From Nakamurella endophytica (GTDB lineage Bacteria > Actinomycetota > Actinomycetes > Mycobacteriales > Nakamurellaceae): a DNA stretch of 64,000 nt. Location of the stretch: the NCBI RefSeq assembly GCF_014646215.1, contig NZ_BMNA01000017.1, forward strand, positions 1 through 64,000, given 5' to 3'. The translations under genes and the position numbers were made by a program. Of the stretch, positions 9,510 to 19,064 are shown in pieces. The notes below the pieces were generated by a model. That model was not told the origin of the DNA and ran no database searches. It was given only the letters and a program-made list of their open reading frames with translations. The number at the start of each line of letters is the position of its first letter. Position 1 is the stretch's first letter.

Positions 9510-11147
9510 TCAGGGCGGGCAGAGCGTGCCGGCGGCGGGCACCCGGTGCTGCAGCAGGTAGGCGTCGACGGTGGCCGAGATGCAGGCGCTCGCGGGGTAG
9601 GCGCCGTGCGCCCCGGACTGCCAGCTGACCAGGACGGCCGACGGCATCTGGGCGGCCAGCGACCGGACCGCCGAGTAGGGGGACAGCACGTCATCCACCG
9701 CCCCGAGCACGAGGAACGGCGGTGCGCCGGCACCGGACACCGGTCCCAGTGCGGCCGCCGGAGCCGGCCAGTCGGCGCACAGTGCCACCGTCCCGGCGGC
9801 CCACGGGCCGAACAGCGGCGCCGCGGTCCGGGCCTTGCCCACCGCGTCGGTCAGGGCCGCCGCACTCACCCTGGTCGACGTGTCGTTGCAGGCGTAGATC
9901 AACGCCGCGGACAGCCGGGCCGGCACCGCGTCCCCGCCCAGGGCGCCGGTGACCAGGTCGGCGAGCGGGCCGGGGTCCGAATCGGCATCGTCGAGGGCTG
10001 CGATCGCCGAGGCCAGCGCCGGCCAGCGGTCCTGGTCGGGCAGCTCGAGCAGCAGGGCGAGCAGCACGGTGCCCCCGGTGACCAGCCGCCCGCCGTCGGC
10101 CGTGATGCCGACGTCCCCCAGTGCCTGGACCAGCGCGGTGATCCGGCCGCGCGGGTCCGTGCCGAGCGGGCAGCCGCCGGAGAACCCGGCGCAGGCGGCG
10201 GCGAACGTGTCGAGAGCCTTCTCCGCCGCGACCGCGGTGGCCAGCGCCGTGGCGTCCGGGCCGAGCCGGGGGTCGGCCGGGCCGTCGAGCACCATGGCGG
10301 CCACCCGACCGGGGTAGCGGTGCGCGTAGACGGCCCCCAGCGTCGCGCCGTGCCCGCGGCCGAGGAAGGTCAGCGCCGGCACCCCGAGCGCCGCCCGCAC
10401 GGTGTCCAGGTCGTCGGCGGCCGGGGTGGTCGCGAACCGGGTGAGGTCGGGTCCGGCCTCGTCCGTGCAGTCGAACGTCAGGTCCCGCGACAGCCGCGAC
10501 AGCAGGTCCCCGGACGTCGCCTGCTCTGGATCGGGTGCCAGGGCCAGCAGGTCGCCGGCGTCGGCCGGACTCACGCAGTCGACGCCGACGGAGTCGCCGG
10601 TGCCGCGCAGGTCCAGCGTGACCACCGCGAACCGGGCCGTCACGGCAGCAGGCAGGCTGCCGGCCACCGAGGCGGCCGCGCCGACGCCGTTCTCGCCGGG
10701 CGCGCCGAGCACCGCGACCAGCGGCGGCGCGCTGTCGGCCAGCCCGTCGGCCCGGGCGCGCTGGATGCCGACGGTCAGCGCGTCCCCGTCCTGGCCGTCG
10801 TAGGCCTTGGGTACCTCGATCTGGGCGCAGTCCAGCCGAAACCTCCGCCCGCCGACCTCTGCGCTGGAGCCGGTCGCACACGTCCGCCAGCGCACCGGGT
10901 CCGAGCGGCGTCCCGGCCCGCCGGGGCCGGTGGGCGGGGTGCGGGGCGCCGCCGACGACGCCGGGGGAGCCGGTTCCCCCGAGGTGACCAGCGGCGGCCG
11001 GCTGGACGGCCCGAGGCTGCATCCGGCGACCACGGCCAGGACCGCGGCCAGCCAGCCCAGCAGCCCGGCCCGCAGGCGTCGTCGCGCGCTCCTCGCAATC
11101 CGCCGGGTGCGGGTCCACCGAGCGGGGGTGACCTGGTCCGGCGTCAC
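9510..11147 (-). CDS. Secreted alpha/beta hydrolase of the tripeptidyl-aminopeptidase type, nucleophile missing
   Basis: The product has 545 residues with an N-terminal Arg-rich stretch, a hydrophobic segment and a lipobox-like VVAGC, so it is probably a membrane-anchored extracellular protein. It has the layout of actinobacterial TAP/SlpD hydrolases: the LDLRGTGDS strand, LDGPADP, and a C-terminal TAP-C region with Asp (AVDDVLSPYS) and His (SGAHGAYP). The nucleophile elbow, normally GxSxG, reads GRGHG, and the HGGPG oxyanion motif reads LGAPGENG. It may be inactive as a peptidase. The GTG start overlaps the reductase stop by 4 bp. Confidence 0.82.
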   Translation of the reverse strand: MTPDQVTPARWTRTRRIARSARRRLRAGLLGWLAAVLAVVAGCSLGPSSRPPLVTSGEPAPPASSAAPRTPPTGPGGPGRRSDPVRWRTCATGSSAEVGGRRFRLDCAQIEVPKAYDGQDGDALTVGIQRARADGLADSAPPLVAVLGAPGENGVGAAASVAGSLPAAVTARFAVVTLDLRGTGDSVGVDCVSPADAGDLLALAPDPEQATSGDLLSRLSRDLTFDCTDEAGPDLTRFATTPAADDLDTVRAALGVPALTFLGRGHGATLGAVYAHRYPGRVAAMVLDGPADPRLGPDATALATAVAAEKALDTFAAACAGFSGGCPLGTDPRGRITALVQALGDVGITADGGRLVTGGTVLLALLLELPDQDRWPALASAIAALDDADSDPGPLADLVTGALGGDAVPARLSAALIYACNDTSTRVSAAALTDAVGKARTAAPLFGPWAAGTVALCADWPAPAAALGPVSGAGAPPFLVLGAVDDVLSPYSAVRSLAAQMPSAVLVSWQSGAHGAYPASACISATVDAYLLQHRVPAAGTLCPP

Positions 11148-11875
11148 GTCCGCGCCCGCAGGTACCGGGTGAACAGGTGGCCGCCGGACCGGTGCAGCGT
11201 CGCGAGCCGCCAGTCCCCGGCGACGCCGTCCTGCCCGCCGAGCAGCTCGGTGGCCGGCCCGCCGGCGACGACCGGTGCGGTGGTCAGGCACAGCTCGTCC
11301 ACCAGGTTCGCCCGGACCAGCCGGCCGAGCAGGGCCGGCCCGCCCTCGCACCCGACGTGCCGCAGACCCCGGGCGGCCAGGGCGTCGAGCGCCCGGGACA
11401 GGTCCACGTCACCGTCCCGGTCGTCGCCGACGGCCAGCACGGTCGCCGGGACGCCGGACAGCCTCGCGGCGCCGGCGGCGGTGGTCAGCACGATCGGCGG
11501 CACCGAGGTCCGGGTGAACAGCGGGAGATCAGGGTCCAGCCCACCGCGGGTGACGACGGCGACGGGCGGCGGGTCACCCAGACCCCACCGGGCCCGGCGC
11601 GCGCGGCTCTCCGGGGTGTCGCCGGACCCGCCGTAGCCCTCGGCGCGCACGGTCGCCGCGCCCACCAGCACGACGTCGGCGGTGTCCCGCAGCAGCTGGA
11701 ACAGCCGGCGGTCGGCGTCGTCGCCGAGCGCGCCGCTGCGGCCGGCGACCGCTGTCCGCCCGTCCAGCGACACGATCATGTTCGCCCGCAGCCAGCGGCC
11801 GGCGGGCCAGGGGTAGGACCGCGCCAGCTCGTCGTCGTCCGGGTCCGCGTGGTACCCGGAGAAGAGCCGTTCCAC
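11144..11875 (-). CDS. Pyrimidine reductase family protein (RibD C-terminal domain)
   Basis: A 243-residue stand-alone RibD-C reductase: RANMIVSLDGRTA near residue 30, then VVLVGAATVRAEGYG and HVGCEGGPALLGRLV. Relatives use NADPH to reduce a ribosylated pyrimidine or a similar substrate; there is no deaminase domain and no riboflavin operon nearby, so the true substrate is open. It is divergent from zapE and translationally coupled to the hydrolase that follows. Confidence 0.87.
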   Translation of the reverse strand: MERLFSGYHADPDDDELARSYPWPAGRWLRANMIVSLDGRTAVAGRSGALGDDADRRLFQLLRDTADVVLVGAATVRAEGYGGSGDTPESRARRARWGLGDPPPVAVVTRGGLDPDLPLFTRTSVPPIVLTTAAGAARLSGVPATVLAVGDDRDGDVDLSRALDALAARGLRHVGCEGGPALLGRLVRANLVDELCLTTAPVVAGGPATELLGGQDGVAGDWRLATLHRSGGHLFTRYLRART

Positions 11876-11967
11876 CGCTCCATCCCATCACGCGGGCGGC
11901 GCGGGGCGGCCGCGGTCGCCGGCCGTTCCGCGCCCGCCGGGCCGCTGCGGACCGTGCTCTACAGTCG

Positions 11968-12981
11968 GTGCCCGTGCCCGCCCACCTCGTCGACGCCGAG
12001 CCGGTGGTCACCCCGCGGGAGCTGATCACCGGGCTGGTGCCGCCGCCGCGCTTCGACGGCGTCCGGTTCGAGACCTACCGGCCGGACCCCGCCGAACCGA
12101 GCCAGCGGGCCGCGCTCGACGAGCTGGCGGCCTTCGCCCGCCGGATCGCCGAACCGCCGCGGCGCGGGCTGTTCCGGCGGGCCGTCCCGCAGGCCGGCGC
12201 GGTGTACCTGGACGGCGGCTTCGGCGTCGGCAAGACGCACCTGCTGGCCTCGCTGTGGCATGCGCTCGCCGAGGTGCCACCCGAGCGCAAGGCCTACGGC
12301 ACCTTCGTCGAGTACACGAACCTGGTCGGAGCGCTCGGCTTCGCCGAGACGGTGCGGCAGCTGTCGGACCACGTCCTGGTGGCCGTCGACGAGTTCGAGC
12401 TGGACGACCCGGGGGACACCATGCTGATGACCCGGCTGCTCGGCGAGCTGGCCGACGCCGGGGTGCACCTGGCCGCGACGTCCAACACGCTCCCGGACCG
12501 GCTGGGCGAGGGCCGGTTCGCGGCCGAGGACTTCCGCCGCGAGATCCAGGGCCTGTCGTCGCGGTTCACCACGCTGCGGGTGGACGGTCCGGACTACCGG
12601 CACGCCGGTCTCGCGGACGCGCCGCGGCCGCTGCCCGACGACCGGCTGCTGGCCGCCGCGGACGCGACGCCGGGGTCGACCCTCGACGACTTCGACGCGC
12701 TCACCGGCAAGCTCGCCCGGCTGCACCCGTCCCGCTACGGCGCCCTCGTGCGGGACGTCGCCGCCGTGCACGTCCGTGACGTCCACGCCACCGCGGACCA
12801 GTCCGCCGCGCTGCGCTGGGTCGTGCTCATCGACCGGCTGTACGACCGGACGGTCCCGGTGCGGGCCTCGGGGGAGCCGCTGGACACCCTGTTCACGCCG
12901 GAGATGCTGCGCGGCGGCTACCGCAAGAAGTACCTGCGGGCCACGTCCCGGCTGCTGGCGCTGGCCCGCGAGGCCGCCTGA
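11968..12981 (+). CDS. zapE: Cell division protein ZapE (AFG1-like AAA ATPase)
   Basis: At 337 residues it has Walker A GGFGVGKTHL near residue 90, Walker B VLVAVDEFELDD and the AFG1 family segment TSNTLPDRLGEGRFAAEDF with the sensor residues. The C-terminus holds LIDRLYDRTVPV. ZapE is an ATPase that acts at the division site under stress in other bacteria. It has a GTG start at 11968, with a second possible GTG at 11974. Divergent from the RibD-like gene. Confidence 0.92.
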   Translation: MPVPAHLVDAEPVVTPRELITGLVPPPRFDGVRFETYRPDPAEPSQRAALDELAAFARRIAEPPRRGLFRRAVPQAGAVYLDGGFGVGKTHLLASLWHALAEVPPERKAYGTFVEYTNLVGALGFAETVRQLSDHVLVAVDEFELDDPGDTMLMTRLLGELADAGVHLAATSNTLPDRLGEGRFAAEDFRREIQGLSSRFTTLRVDGPDYRHAGLADAPRPLPDDRLLAAADATPGSTLDDFDALTGKLARLHPSRYGALVRDVAAVHVRDVHATADQSAALRWVVLIDRLYDRTVPVRASGEPLDTLFTPEMLRGGYRKKYLRATSRLLALAREAA

Positions 12982-12987
12982 CCCGAC

Positions 12988-13008
12988 GCCGGCCCGCCGG
13001 GGGCCGGC
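12988..13008. terminator. Hairpin between convergent zapE and rocD
   Basis: A perfect 8-bp GC stem (GCCGGCCC / GGGCCGGC) with a 5-base loop, seven bases after the zapE stop and 23 bases from the rocD stop. It probably ends transcription from both sides. There is no U-tract, as is usual in this GC range. Confidence 0.6.
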
Positions 13009-13030
13009 CCGGGGTCCCGGGCGTGCCGGC

Positions 13031-14296
13031 TCAGCCCCGGATCTCGGCTAGCACGGCGGCGAGAGTGTCGACAGCTGAGTCGATCTCGTCCGTGGTGACG
13101 ACGATCGGTGGGGCGAACCGCAGCGTGGTGTCGTGGGTCTCCTTGACCAGGACGCCGCGCCGCGCCAGCTCCTCGGACACCGGCCGGCCCTCGCCGATCT
13201 CCGGCGCGAGTTCCACCCCCGCCCACAGACCGCGGCCGCGGACCTCGGCGACGCCGCGCCCGACGAGCTCGCCGAGCCGGGCGTGCAGGTGCGCACCGAC
13301 CTCGGTGGCCCGGCGCTGCATCCCGCCGGTCCGCAGCAGGGCGACGACGGCGCGACCCACCGCGCAGGCCAACGGGTTCCCGCCGAACGTCGACCCGTGG
13401 CTGCCCGGCGTCAGCACCCCGAGGACGTCCCGGCGGCCGACCACCGCGGACACCGGCAGGATGCCGCCGCCCAGCGCCTTGCCCAGCGTGTACAGGTCGG
13501 CGCGGACACCCTCGTGGTCCAGCGCCAGCACCTCGCCGGTGCGGCCGAGCCCGGACTGGATCTCGTCGGCGATCAGCAGCACGCCGTGCTCGTCGCAGAG
13601 CCGGCGCACCTCGCGCAGGTACCCGGCCGGCGGCACGACGACGCCGGCCTCGCCCTGGATCGGTTCGAGCAGCACCGCGGCGGTGTCGGGCGTGAGCGCG
13701 GCGGCCAGGGCCTCCGCGTCGCCGTACTTGACGTTGACGAAACCCGGTGTGAAGGGCCCGTAGTCGGCGACCGCGACCGGGTCGTCGGAGAACGACACGA
13801 TCGAGATCGTCCGGCCGTGGAAGTTGCCGCCGGCGGTGACGATCTGCGCCTGGTTCTCCGGCACGCCCTTGATCCGGTAGGCCCACTTGCGGGCCACCTT
13901 GATGGCCGCCTCGACGGCCTCCGCGCCCGAGTTGGCGGGCAGCACCATCTCGGTCCCGGTCAGGTCCGCCAGTTCCTCGCAGAACAGCCCGAGCTGGTCG
14001 TGGTGGAACGCCCGGGAGGTCAGGGTCACCCGGCCCAGCTGCTCGACCGCAGCCGCAACCAGGTCGGGGTGCCGGTGTCCGAAGTTGAGAGCCGAGTAGC
14101 CGGCCAGCATGTCGAGGTAGCGGGTGCCGTGGACGTCGGTCATCCAGGCGCCTTCGGCGTGCGCGATCACCACCGGCAGGGGGTGGTAGTTGTGCGCGCA
14201 CCAGGCGTCGTCGAGTTCGATGAAGTCCGCGGCCGTCACGGGCGCGGCACCCCCCGTCCGGGTGGGGGCTGCCGGTGCGGGACGGGTGGTGGTCAC
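13031..14296 (-). CDS. rocD: Ornithine aminotransferase (ornithine--oxo-acid transaminase)
   Basis: A class-III PLP aminotransferase of 421 residues. It has [10 protein letters not shown] near the start, [27 protein letters not shown], the PLP Lys in TLGKALGGG, and [14 protein letters not shown]. These are ornithine aminotransferase hallmarks; the enzyme turns ornithine and 2-oxoglutarate into glutamate semialdehyde and glutamate. I chose the GTG at 14296 because AGGAGA stands four bases upstream; the frame is open to 14509. Arginine-degradation partners are not in this window. Confidence 0.92.
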   Translation of the reverse strand: MTTTRPAPAAPTRTGGAAPVTAADFIELDDAWCAHNYHPLPVVIAHAEGAWMTDVHGTRYLDMLAGYSALNFGHRHPDLVAAAVEQLGRVTLTSRAFHHDQLGLFCEELADLTGTEMVLPANSGAEAVEAAIKVARKWAYRIKGVPENQAQIVTAGGNFHGRTISIVSFSDDPVAVADYGPFTPGFVNVKYGDAEALAAALTPDTAAVLLEPIQGEAGVVVPPAGYLREVRRLCDEHGVLLIADEIQSGLGRTGEVLALDHEGVRADLYTLGKALGGGILPVSAVVGRRDVLGVLTPGSHGSTFGGNPLACAVGRAVVALLRTGGMQRRATEVGAHLHARLGELVGRGVAEVRGRGLWAGVELAPEIGEGRPVSEELARRGVLVKETHDTTLRFAPPIVVTTDEIDSAVDTLAAVLAEIRG

Positions 14297-14581
14297 GGGT
14301 TCTCCTGGCTCGGCGGCGACGCGTCGCGCCGGTGCCGCGGCCCCCCGGGCGTGCCGTCCGCGGGTCCGGCGCCGCGCGGGTGTCCGGCCCAGCCTAGACG
14401 GTCGGCGTCGCCCGCCGGGTTCCCGGCGAGGCGGAGGTGGGAGTGGTGCCCCGCTGGTTTGTCGGGGAACCGGCGGGGCTCCGTAGTTGTACCGCCGCCG
14501 CAAGGTCACTTCCAGTAGTGACCAGGCTGTAATTCTCCACGTTATGTGATCGTGACCCGGTCTCCGAGAGACCCGGACGGC

Positions 14582-15079
14582 TCAGCGCAGGATCTCCACC
14601 AGCAGCACCCAGGCGTTGCTGACCGCGCCGAGCAGGGCGCCGAGGATGCCGGCGAGGACCCAGGCCAGACCGCCGCCCGCGCCGGCGAGCAGGCTGATGC
14701 CGCCGACGGCGTACAGCAGCGTGCCCGGTACCAGGACCAGCAGCCGGGACATCAGCCAGCCGGGATGTCCGCGCATGCCGGTGAACGCCGCGCGTCTGGA
14801 CAGCAGCAGCACGGCCAGCAACGCCGCGCTGACGCACAGCGCCTCCACCCCGAGCGCGCTGGTGCCCTGCGGGACCAGCCCGAAGACGCTGATCACGACC
14901 GCGCCCAGCAGCAGCACGACCGTCTGCAGACCCCGCTCGGGGACGCCGGCGAGCGCGAGGATGCGCTCGATGTTGATCGAGACCGCGACGAACACCAGGC
15001 CGGCCAGCGCGGCTGCCGCGCCCGCGGTGGCGACGAACAGGTCGTGCCAGGCCTCGGTGTCGTAGTTCTGCACCGGCAC
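14582..15079 (-). CDS. Small integral membrane protein, unknown function
   Basis: The protein has 165 residues and about five predicted membrane helices. It begins with the motif DLFVATAGAAAALAGLVFVAVSINIERIL, recognisable from other small bacterial membrane proteins of unknown role. The start is uncertain: GTG at 15079, GTG at 15073 or ATG at 15103. Divergent from the PH-domain gene. Confidence 0.7.
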   Translation of the reverse strand: MPVQNYDTEAWHDLFVATAGAAAALAGLVFVAVSINIERILALAGVPERGLQTVVLLLGAVVISVFGLVPQGTSALGVEALCVSAALLAVLLLSRRAAFTGMRGHPGWLMSRLLVLVPGTLLYAVGGISLLAGAGGGLAWVLAGILGALLGAVSNAWVLLVEILR

Positions 15080-15218
15080 AGCATGGCAGCCGGGTCGCGA
15101 CATGGTCCCACACGTCCCATTTCTGCGGATTCCGCGGCGCGCGGCGGCGCGGTGTGGCACCTTCTCGGCCCAGGGACCCACCGCTGTGACGAGGAGGACC
15201 GATGTCCGGGAGCCGTTC

Positions 15219-15701
15219 GTGACCTCGGCCCGCCCGTCCGGACCGGGTGTCGGCACCACGGTGCTGCGGATCAGCACCCGCATGCGGGCGCTCGCGCTGG
15301 TGCTGCTGGTGGCCTTCGACGCGCTCATGGTGTGGCTCGCCGTCTTCAGCCTGACCAAGCTGGCCACCGGGCCCAGTCCCGGGCTCGCCGTCTTCGTCGG
15401 TGTCGTCGCGCTGCTCATGACCTGGGCGCTGTGGCTGCTGTACCGGACCCGGACCGTCGTCACCCCGGACACCGTCGTGCTCAGGTACGGGTTCTTCCCG
15501 ACCGTCCGCGTCCCGCGGGACCGGATCACCGGCGTCGAGGTCCGGCTGGTGTCCTACAACGGCGCGGGCGGCGGGTTCGTGCACACGCCGTACCTCTCGA
15601 CCGCCGACGGCGACCGGCGCCTGGTGTTCATGCTGGGCCGACGCTCGGAGGCCGCAGCCCGGCGGGAGGCCGCGAACCTGCGGCGCCTGCTGGGGATCTG
15701 A
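15219..15701 (+). CDS. Membrane protein with bacterial PH-like domain
   Basis: The 160-residue product has two N-terminal membrane helices (residues about 25-70) followed by a bacterial PH-type beta domain starting at TVVTPDTVVLRYGFFPTVRVPRDRITGVE. It ends in a short amphipathic helix. Such proteins are common in actinobacteria and have no fixed role. The GTG at 15219 has GGGAG seven bases upstream. An in-frame GTG at 15186 is the alternative. Confidence 0.75.
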   Translation: MTSARPSGPGVGTTVLRISTRMRALALVLLVAFDALMVWLAVFSLTKLATGPSPGLAVFVGVVALLMTWALWLLYRTRTVVTPDTVVLRYGFFPTVRVPRDRITGVEVRLVSYNGAGGGFVHTPYLSTADGDRRLVFMLGRRSEAAARREAANLRRLLGI

Positions 15702-15738
15702 GGACGCCACCCGGTGCCGCCGCGGTGCCGCCCCGGCG

Positions 15739-18700
15739 CTACGACGACTGGCGGGACGGGCTGCGTGTCGGGTCCGCTGCCGGCCGGCCGACCGGCGGGC
15801 GGGGGTGCACGGCGTAGCCCTGTGCCGGGATCGACGCCGACCCGTCGACGGGTGGTCGGCCGTCGGCGATCGGTCCGGTGGACACCGACCCCGCGCCCGG
15901 CCACAGCTGTTCGAACAGCGCCGTCAGCGGCTGCGGCGGCGAGATGTGGTATCCCTGCGCGTAATCCACCCCCAGCCGGCGGACCACCTCGTGGACGGCG
16001 GCGTCGGAGACGAACTCGGCGATCGTCTGCTTGCCGAGCCCGGCGGCGATGTCGACGATCGAGGCCAGGATGAGCTGGTCCGTCGGGTTGCCAGGGGCCT
16101 TGGTGACGAACTCGCCGTCGATCTTGATGAAGTCGAAGAGCAGGTGCTTGAGGTAGTAGAAGGACCCGTACCCCGCGCCGAAGTCGTCCAGCGCGAAACG
16201 GCAGCCGAGGGACCCGATCCGCTCGGCGAAGGCGCGCGCCGCCTCGATGTCGGAGACCGCCGCCGTCTCGGTGATCTCCAGCACCAGCCCGTGCGGGTCG
16301 ATGCCGGACCGCAGCACCGCCTCGGTGATGTGGTCGGCGAGCTCGGCGTTGCCGACGCTCTGGCCCGACAGGTTGACCTCCACGGAGAAGTCCGGGTCGT
16401 GCTGCTGCGCGACGGCGAGCGCCTGCACCGCCCGGGTGACCATGAAGGTGTCGATGTCGGTGATCAGCCGGGTCCGCTCGGCGATGTAGAGGAACCGGCC
16501 GGGCATCACCAGCCCGCCGTCCTCGTCCACCATCCGGACGAGCAGCTCCGCCCCGGCGATGCGGCCGCTGCGCAGGTCCTGCACCGGCTGCGCGTGCACG
16601 GTGAACCGGCCGTCCTCGAGCGCGTGCGCGATCCGGTCGGTCCAGGCGATCCGGGCGCCGGTGCGGGTCTCCGGGAACCGGGTCGCGTCCATCACGACGA
16701 ACCGGTCCCGCCCGGCGTCCTTGGCGTCGTACATCACCATGTCGGAGCTGGCCAGCAGCTCCGACGGCGCGGCGCCGAGGTCCTCGATGAGCACGACGCC
16801 GACGCTGGCGGTGACCCGGCGCGGGCGCGTGCCGTCGAGTACCCGCACCTCGGAGCGGATCAGGTCCACCACGTCCCGGGCCACGGTCTCGGCGCCCGCC
16901 CGGTCGACGCGGGGCAGCAGCACGACGAACTCGTCGCCGCCGAGCCGGGCCACCACGTCCGAGGACCGCATCCGGGCGCGCAGCACGTCACCGACGGAGA
17001 CCAGCAGCTGGTCGCCGACGTGGTGCCCGAGGGTGTCGTTGACCGCCTTGAAGTTGTCCAGGTCCAGCATCATCAGCGCACCGGCCGGGCCGCCGTAGCG
17101 GCGGCAGCGGTCCAGGTGCGAGGCCAGCTCCTCGTCGAACCGGCGCCGGTTGAACAGGCCGGTGAGCGGGTCGTGGTCGGCGAGCCGGGCCAGCTGCTCC
17201 TCGTAGCGCTTGCGTTCGGACACGTCGACGACGGTGACCAGGATGCCGTCCACGGCTCCGGTGGTGCCGGTCATGGTCACCGCCGCGACGGCCAGCGTGG
17301 TCTCGTCCGGCTCGCCGCGCCGGACGGTGCGCTGGACGTCGATCCGGGCGGTGGAGCCGTCGAGCAGGTCGGCCGGGAAGCCGTCGGCGGCCGCGCCGGC
17401 GAAGCCCGGCAGCTGGTCGACGTGCCGGCCCACGAGCTCGGCCGGGGGCCGGTGCAGCAGCGCGGACGCGGCGGCGTTGACCTGCTCCACCCGGCCGTGG
17501 GCGTCCAGCAGCAGCTTGCCGTGCGGCGCGGCGTCGAACAGCCGGTCGGCACGGTCGCGGGCGCGCCGCAGCTCGTCCTGCTGCCGGCGGAACGAGGTGA
17601 CGTCGCGCCCCAGGCTCAGGGCCTGCGGACCGGGCTGGCCGTCGACGGCGGGCAGCGGCACCGCGACGATCTCGGTGATCCGCCCGGTGTGCGTGGAGAC
17701 CAGCTCGACGGAGGCCACCCGCCCGGCCAGCGCGGACCGCAGCAGGGGTGCGACCAGGGCCGCGTTCGCCGGGCTCGACGTCTCCCACAAGGTGCGCCCG
17801 GTGACACCGTCCAGGCCCTGCCGCGCCAGGCCGGCGCCGACGGCGAGCCGGTAGGTCAGGGTGTCGTCGACGACCAGCACGCTGGTGTCCGGCAGGTGGT
17901 CCAGCAGCACCCGCCAGCGGGCCTCACCGGCGGCGGCGGCCGTCATGGCCTGTTCCTGGGCGGTGATGTCGCTGGCCACACCGGTCCAGCCGACCTGCCG
18001 GCCGTCGGCGTCGCGGAGCCGGGTGATCGCCAGCCGAACCCGGAGCGTCGAGCCGTCCCGCCGGCGGTACGTCCACGGCCGGACGTCGGCCCCGTCCTGG
18101 GGCACCGCGGCGGTGAGCACCGCGACGCCCGGGGCCACGCCGAGATCCTGCGCGCGGGCCTCGATCTCGTCGGAGAGGTGGAAGGCGACGGGGCCCGCCC
18201 GGCCCACGACGTCGGCGGAGCGGTGTCCGAGCATCCGTTCGGCGCCCTCGCTGAACAGCCGGACGGTGCCCGCCAGGTCGAAGGTGACGACCGCATGGTC
18301 GGTGGCCGCCCGCAGCACCGACGACAGCTGCCCGGCGAGCTCGGCGCTGCGCTGCTCCGCGCTGCGCATCCGCTGCACCGCGCGCTGCAGCGGCGGGCAG
18401 ACCACCGCCAGCAGTCCGGCCCACAGCAGCCCGCGGCGCCACTCGTCCATGTCGTAGAGCGGTCGCCCGACCACCAGCAGCGGGAGCCAGAACAGCAGGC
18501 CGGTGGCCGCGAGGGACAGCCACAGCTGTACCTGGTCTCCGTACAGCACGATCCACAGCACGGGCAGCAGCAGCAACGGTGTCACCGCGGACAGGCTCCC
18601 GCCGCTGACCTGGCGTCCCGCCGCCAGCACCACGAAGGACGCCAGCAGCACAGCGGTCTCCAGGCCCCGGCGCAGTCCCGTCCGGGCCATGACCGCGGCC

Positions 18701-18858
18701 ATGGCCGCGACGACCGGTACGCCGAGCAGACCGGCCCAGATCTCCAGCGGGACGTCGGCATACGGGGGCAGCAGCAGGGCGAGTACGCCGGCGAACGCGA
18801 CGCCGGCGAAGGGCAGGGCGGTCCTCGCCCGCCCGTACCGCAGGATGGCCTCTCGCAT
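15739..18858 (-). CDS. Membrane PAS-GGDEF-EAL protein (cyclic-di-GMP synthesis and breakdown)
   Basis: The product has about 1039 residues. Five or six N-terminal membrane helices (to about residue 165) are followed by three PAS-type sensor segments. Next is a diguanylate cyclase domain with an intact GGDEF motif (about residue 639), then a phosphodiesterase domain. The EAL position reads ELL (about 769), but the metal and catalytic residues look kept (NLSGQSV, EITETA, DDFGAGYGS near 890, AEFV). Both activities are therefore possible. The ATG at 18858 (MREAILRYGRAR) is preferred; the frame is open to 18930, but that start lies inside a palindrome that looks like a control site. Confidence 0.9.
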   Translation of the reverse strand: MREAILRYGRARTALPFAGVAFAGVLALLLPPYADVPLEIWAGLLGVPVVAAMAAVMARTGLRRGLETAVLLASFVVLAAGRQVSGGSLSAVTPLLLLPVLWIVLYGDQVQLWLSLAATGLLFWLPLLVVGRPLYDMDEWRRGLLWAGLLAVVCPPLQRAVQRMRSAEQRSAELAGQLSSVLRAATDHAVVTFDLAGTVRLFSEGAERMLGHRSADVVGRAGPVAFHLSDEIEARAQDLGVAPGVAVLTAAVPQDGADVRPWTYRRRDGSTLRVRLAITRLRDADGRQVGWTGVASDITAQEQAMTAAAAGEARWRVLLDHLPDTSVLVVDDTLTYRLAVGAGLARQGLDGVTGRTLWETSSPANAALVAPLLRSALAGRVASVELVSTHTGRITEIVAVPLPAVDGQPGPQALSLGRDVTSFRRQQDELRRARDRADRLFDAAPHGKLLLDAHGRVEQVNAAASALLHRPPAELVGRHVDQLPGFAGAAADGFPADLLDGSTARIDVQRTVRRGEPDETTLAVAAVTMTGTTGAVDGILVTVVDVSERKRYEEQLARLADHDPLTGLFNRRRFDEELASHLDRCRRYGGPAGALMMLDLDNFKAVNDTLGHHVGDQLLVSVGDVLRARMRSSDVVARLGGDEFVVLLPRVDRAGAETVARDVVDLIRSEVRVLDGTRPRRVTASVGVVLIEDLGAAPSELLASSDMVMYDAKDAGRDRFVVMDATRFPETRTGARIAWTDRIAHALEDGRFTVHAQPVQDLRSGRIAGAELLVRMVDEDGGLVMPGRFLYIAERTRLITDIDTFMVTRAVQALAVAQQHDPDFSVEVNLSGQSVGNAELADHITEAVLRSGIDPHGLVLEITETAAVSDIEAARAFAERIGSLGCRFALDDFGAGYGSFYYLKHLLFDFIKIDGEFVTKAPGNPTDQLILASIVDIAAGLGKQTIAEFVSDAAVHEVVRRLGVDYAQGYHISPPQPLTALFEQLWPGAGSVSTGPIADGRPPVDGSASIPAQGYAVHPRPPVGRPAADPTRSPSRQSS

Positions 18859-18918
18859 CTCTCGCACCTGACCGAGGCCGCCACCTCGAACGATCCCGAC
18901 ACCGACGACGTACCGTAC

Positions 18919-18931
18919 CGTGTCGGACACG
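18919..18931. promoter_or_regulatory. 13-bp palindrome upstream of the GGDEF-EAL gene
   Basis: A perfect inverted repeat CGTGTC-G-GACACG about 60 bp upstream of the chosen start, flanked by GTAC on the left and TAC on the right. It has the size and symmetry of a dimeric repressor site such as a TetR operator. No regulator gene is adjacent. Confidence 0.35.
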
Positions 18932-19044
18932 TACTGTTAGGTGCCTCGGCGCGGCATCTGGGTGGATCCACGCCGCCGAGCCCCCGGCGGCCGCCGCGGG
19001 GGTTCGGCCGGGCGTGCCGGTGCGGCGGCGATGCGCTACGGCCG

Positions 19045-19061
19045 GGCGGGTGGCGCCCGCC
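19045..19061 (-). terminator. Hairpin after the alanyl-tRNA synthetase-like gene
   Basis: Stem GGCGGG/CCCGCC with a 5-base loop, directly downstream of the stop at 19065 on the minus strand. Confidence 0.4.
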
Positions 19062-19064
19062 GGG

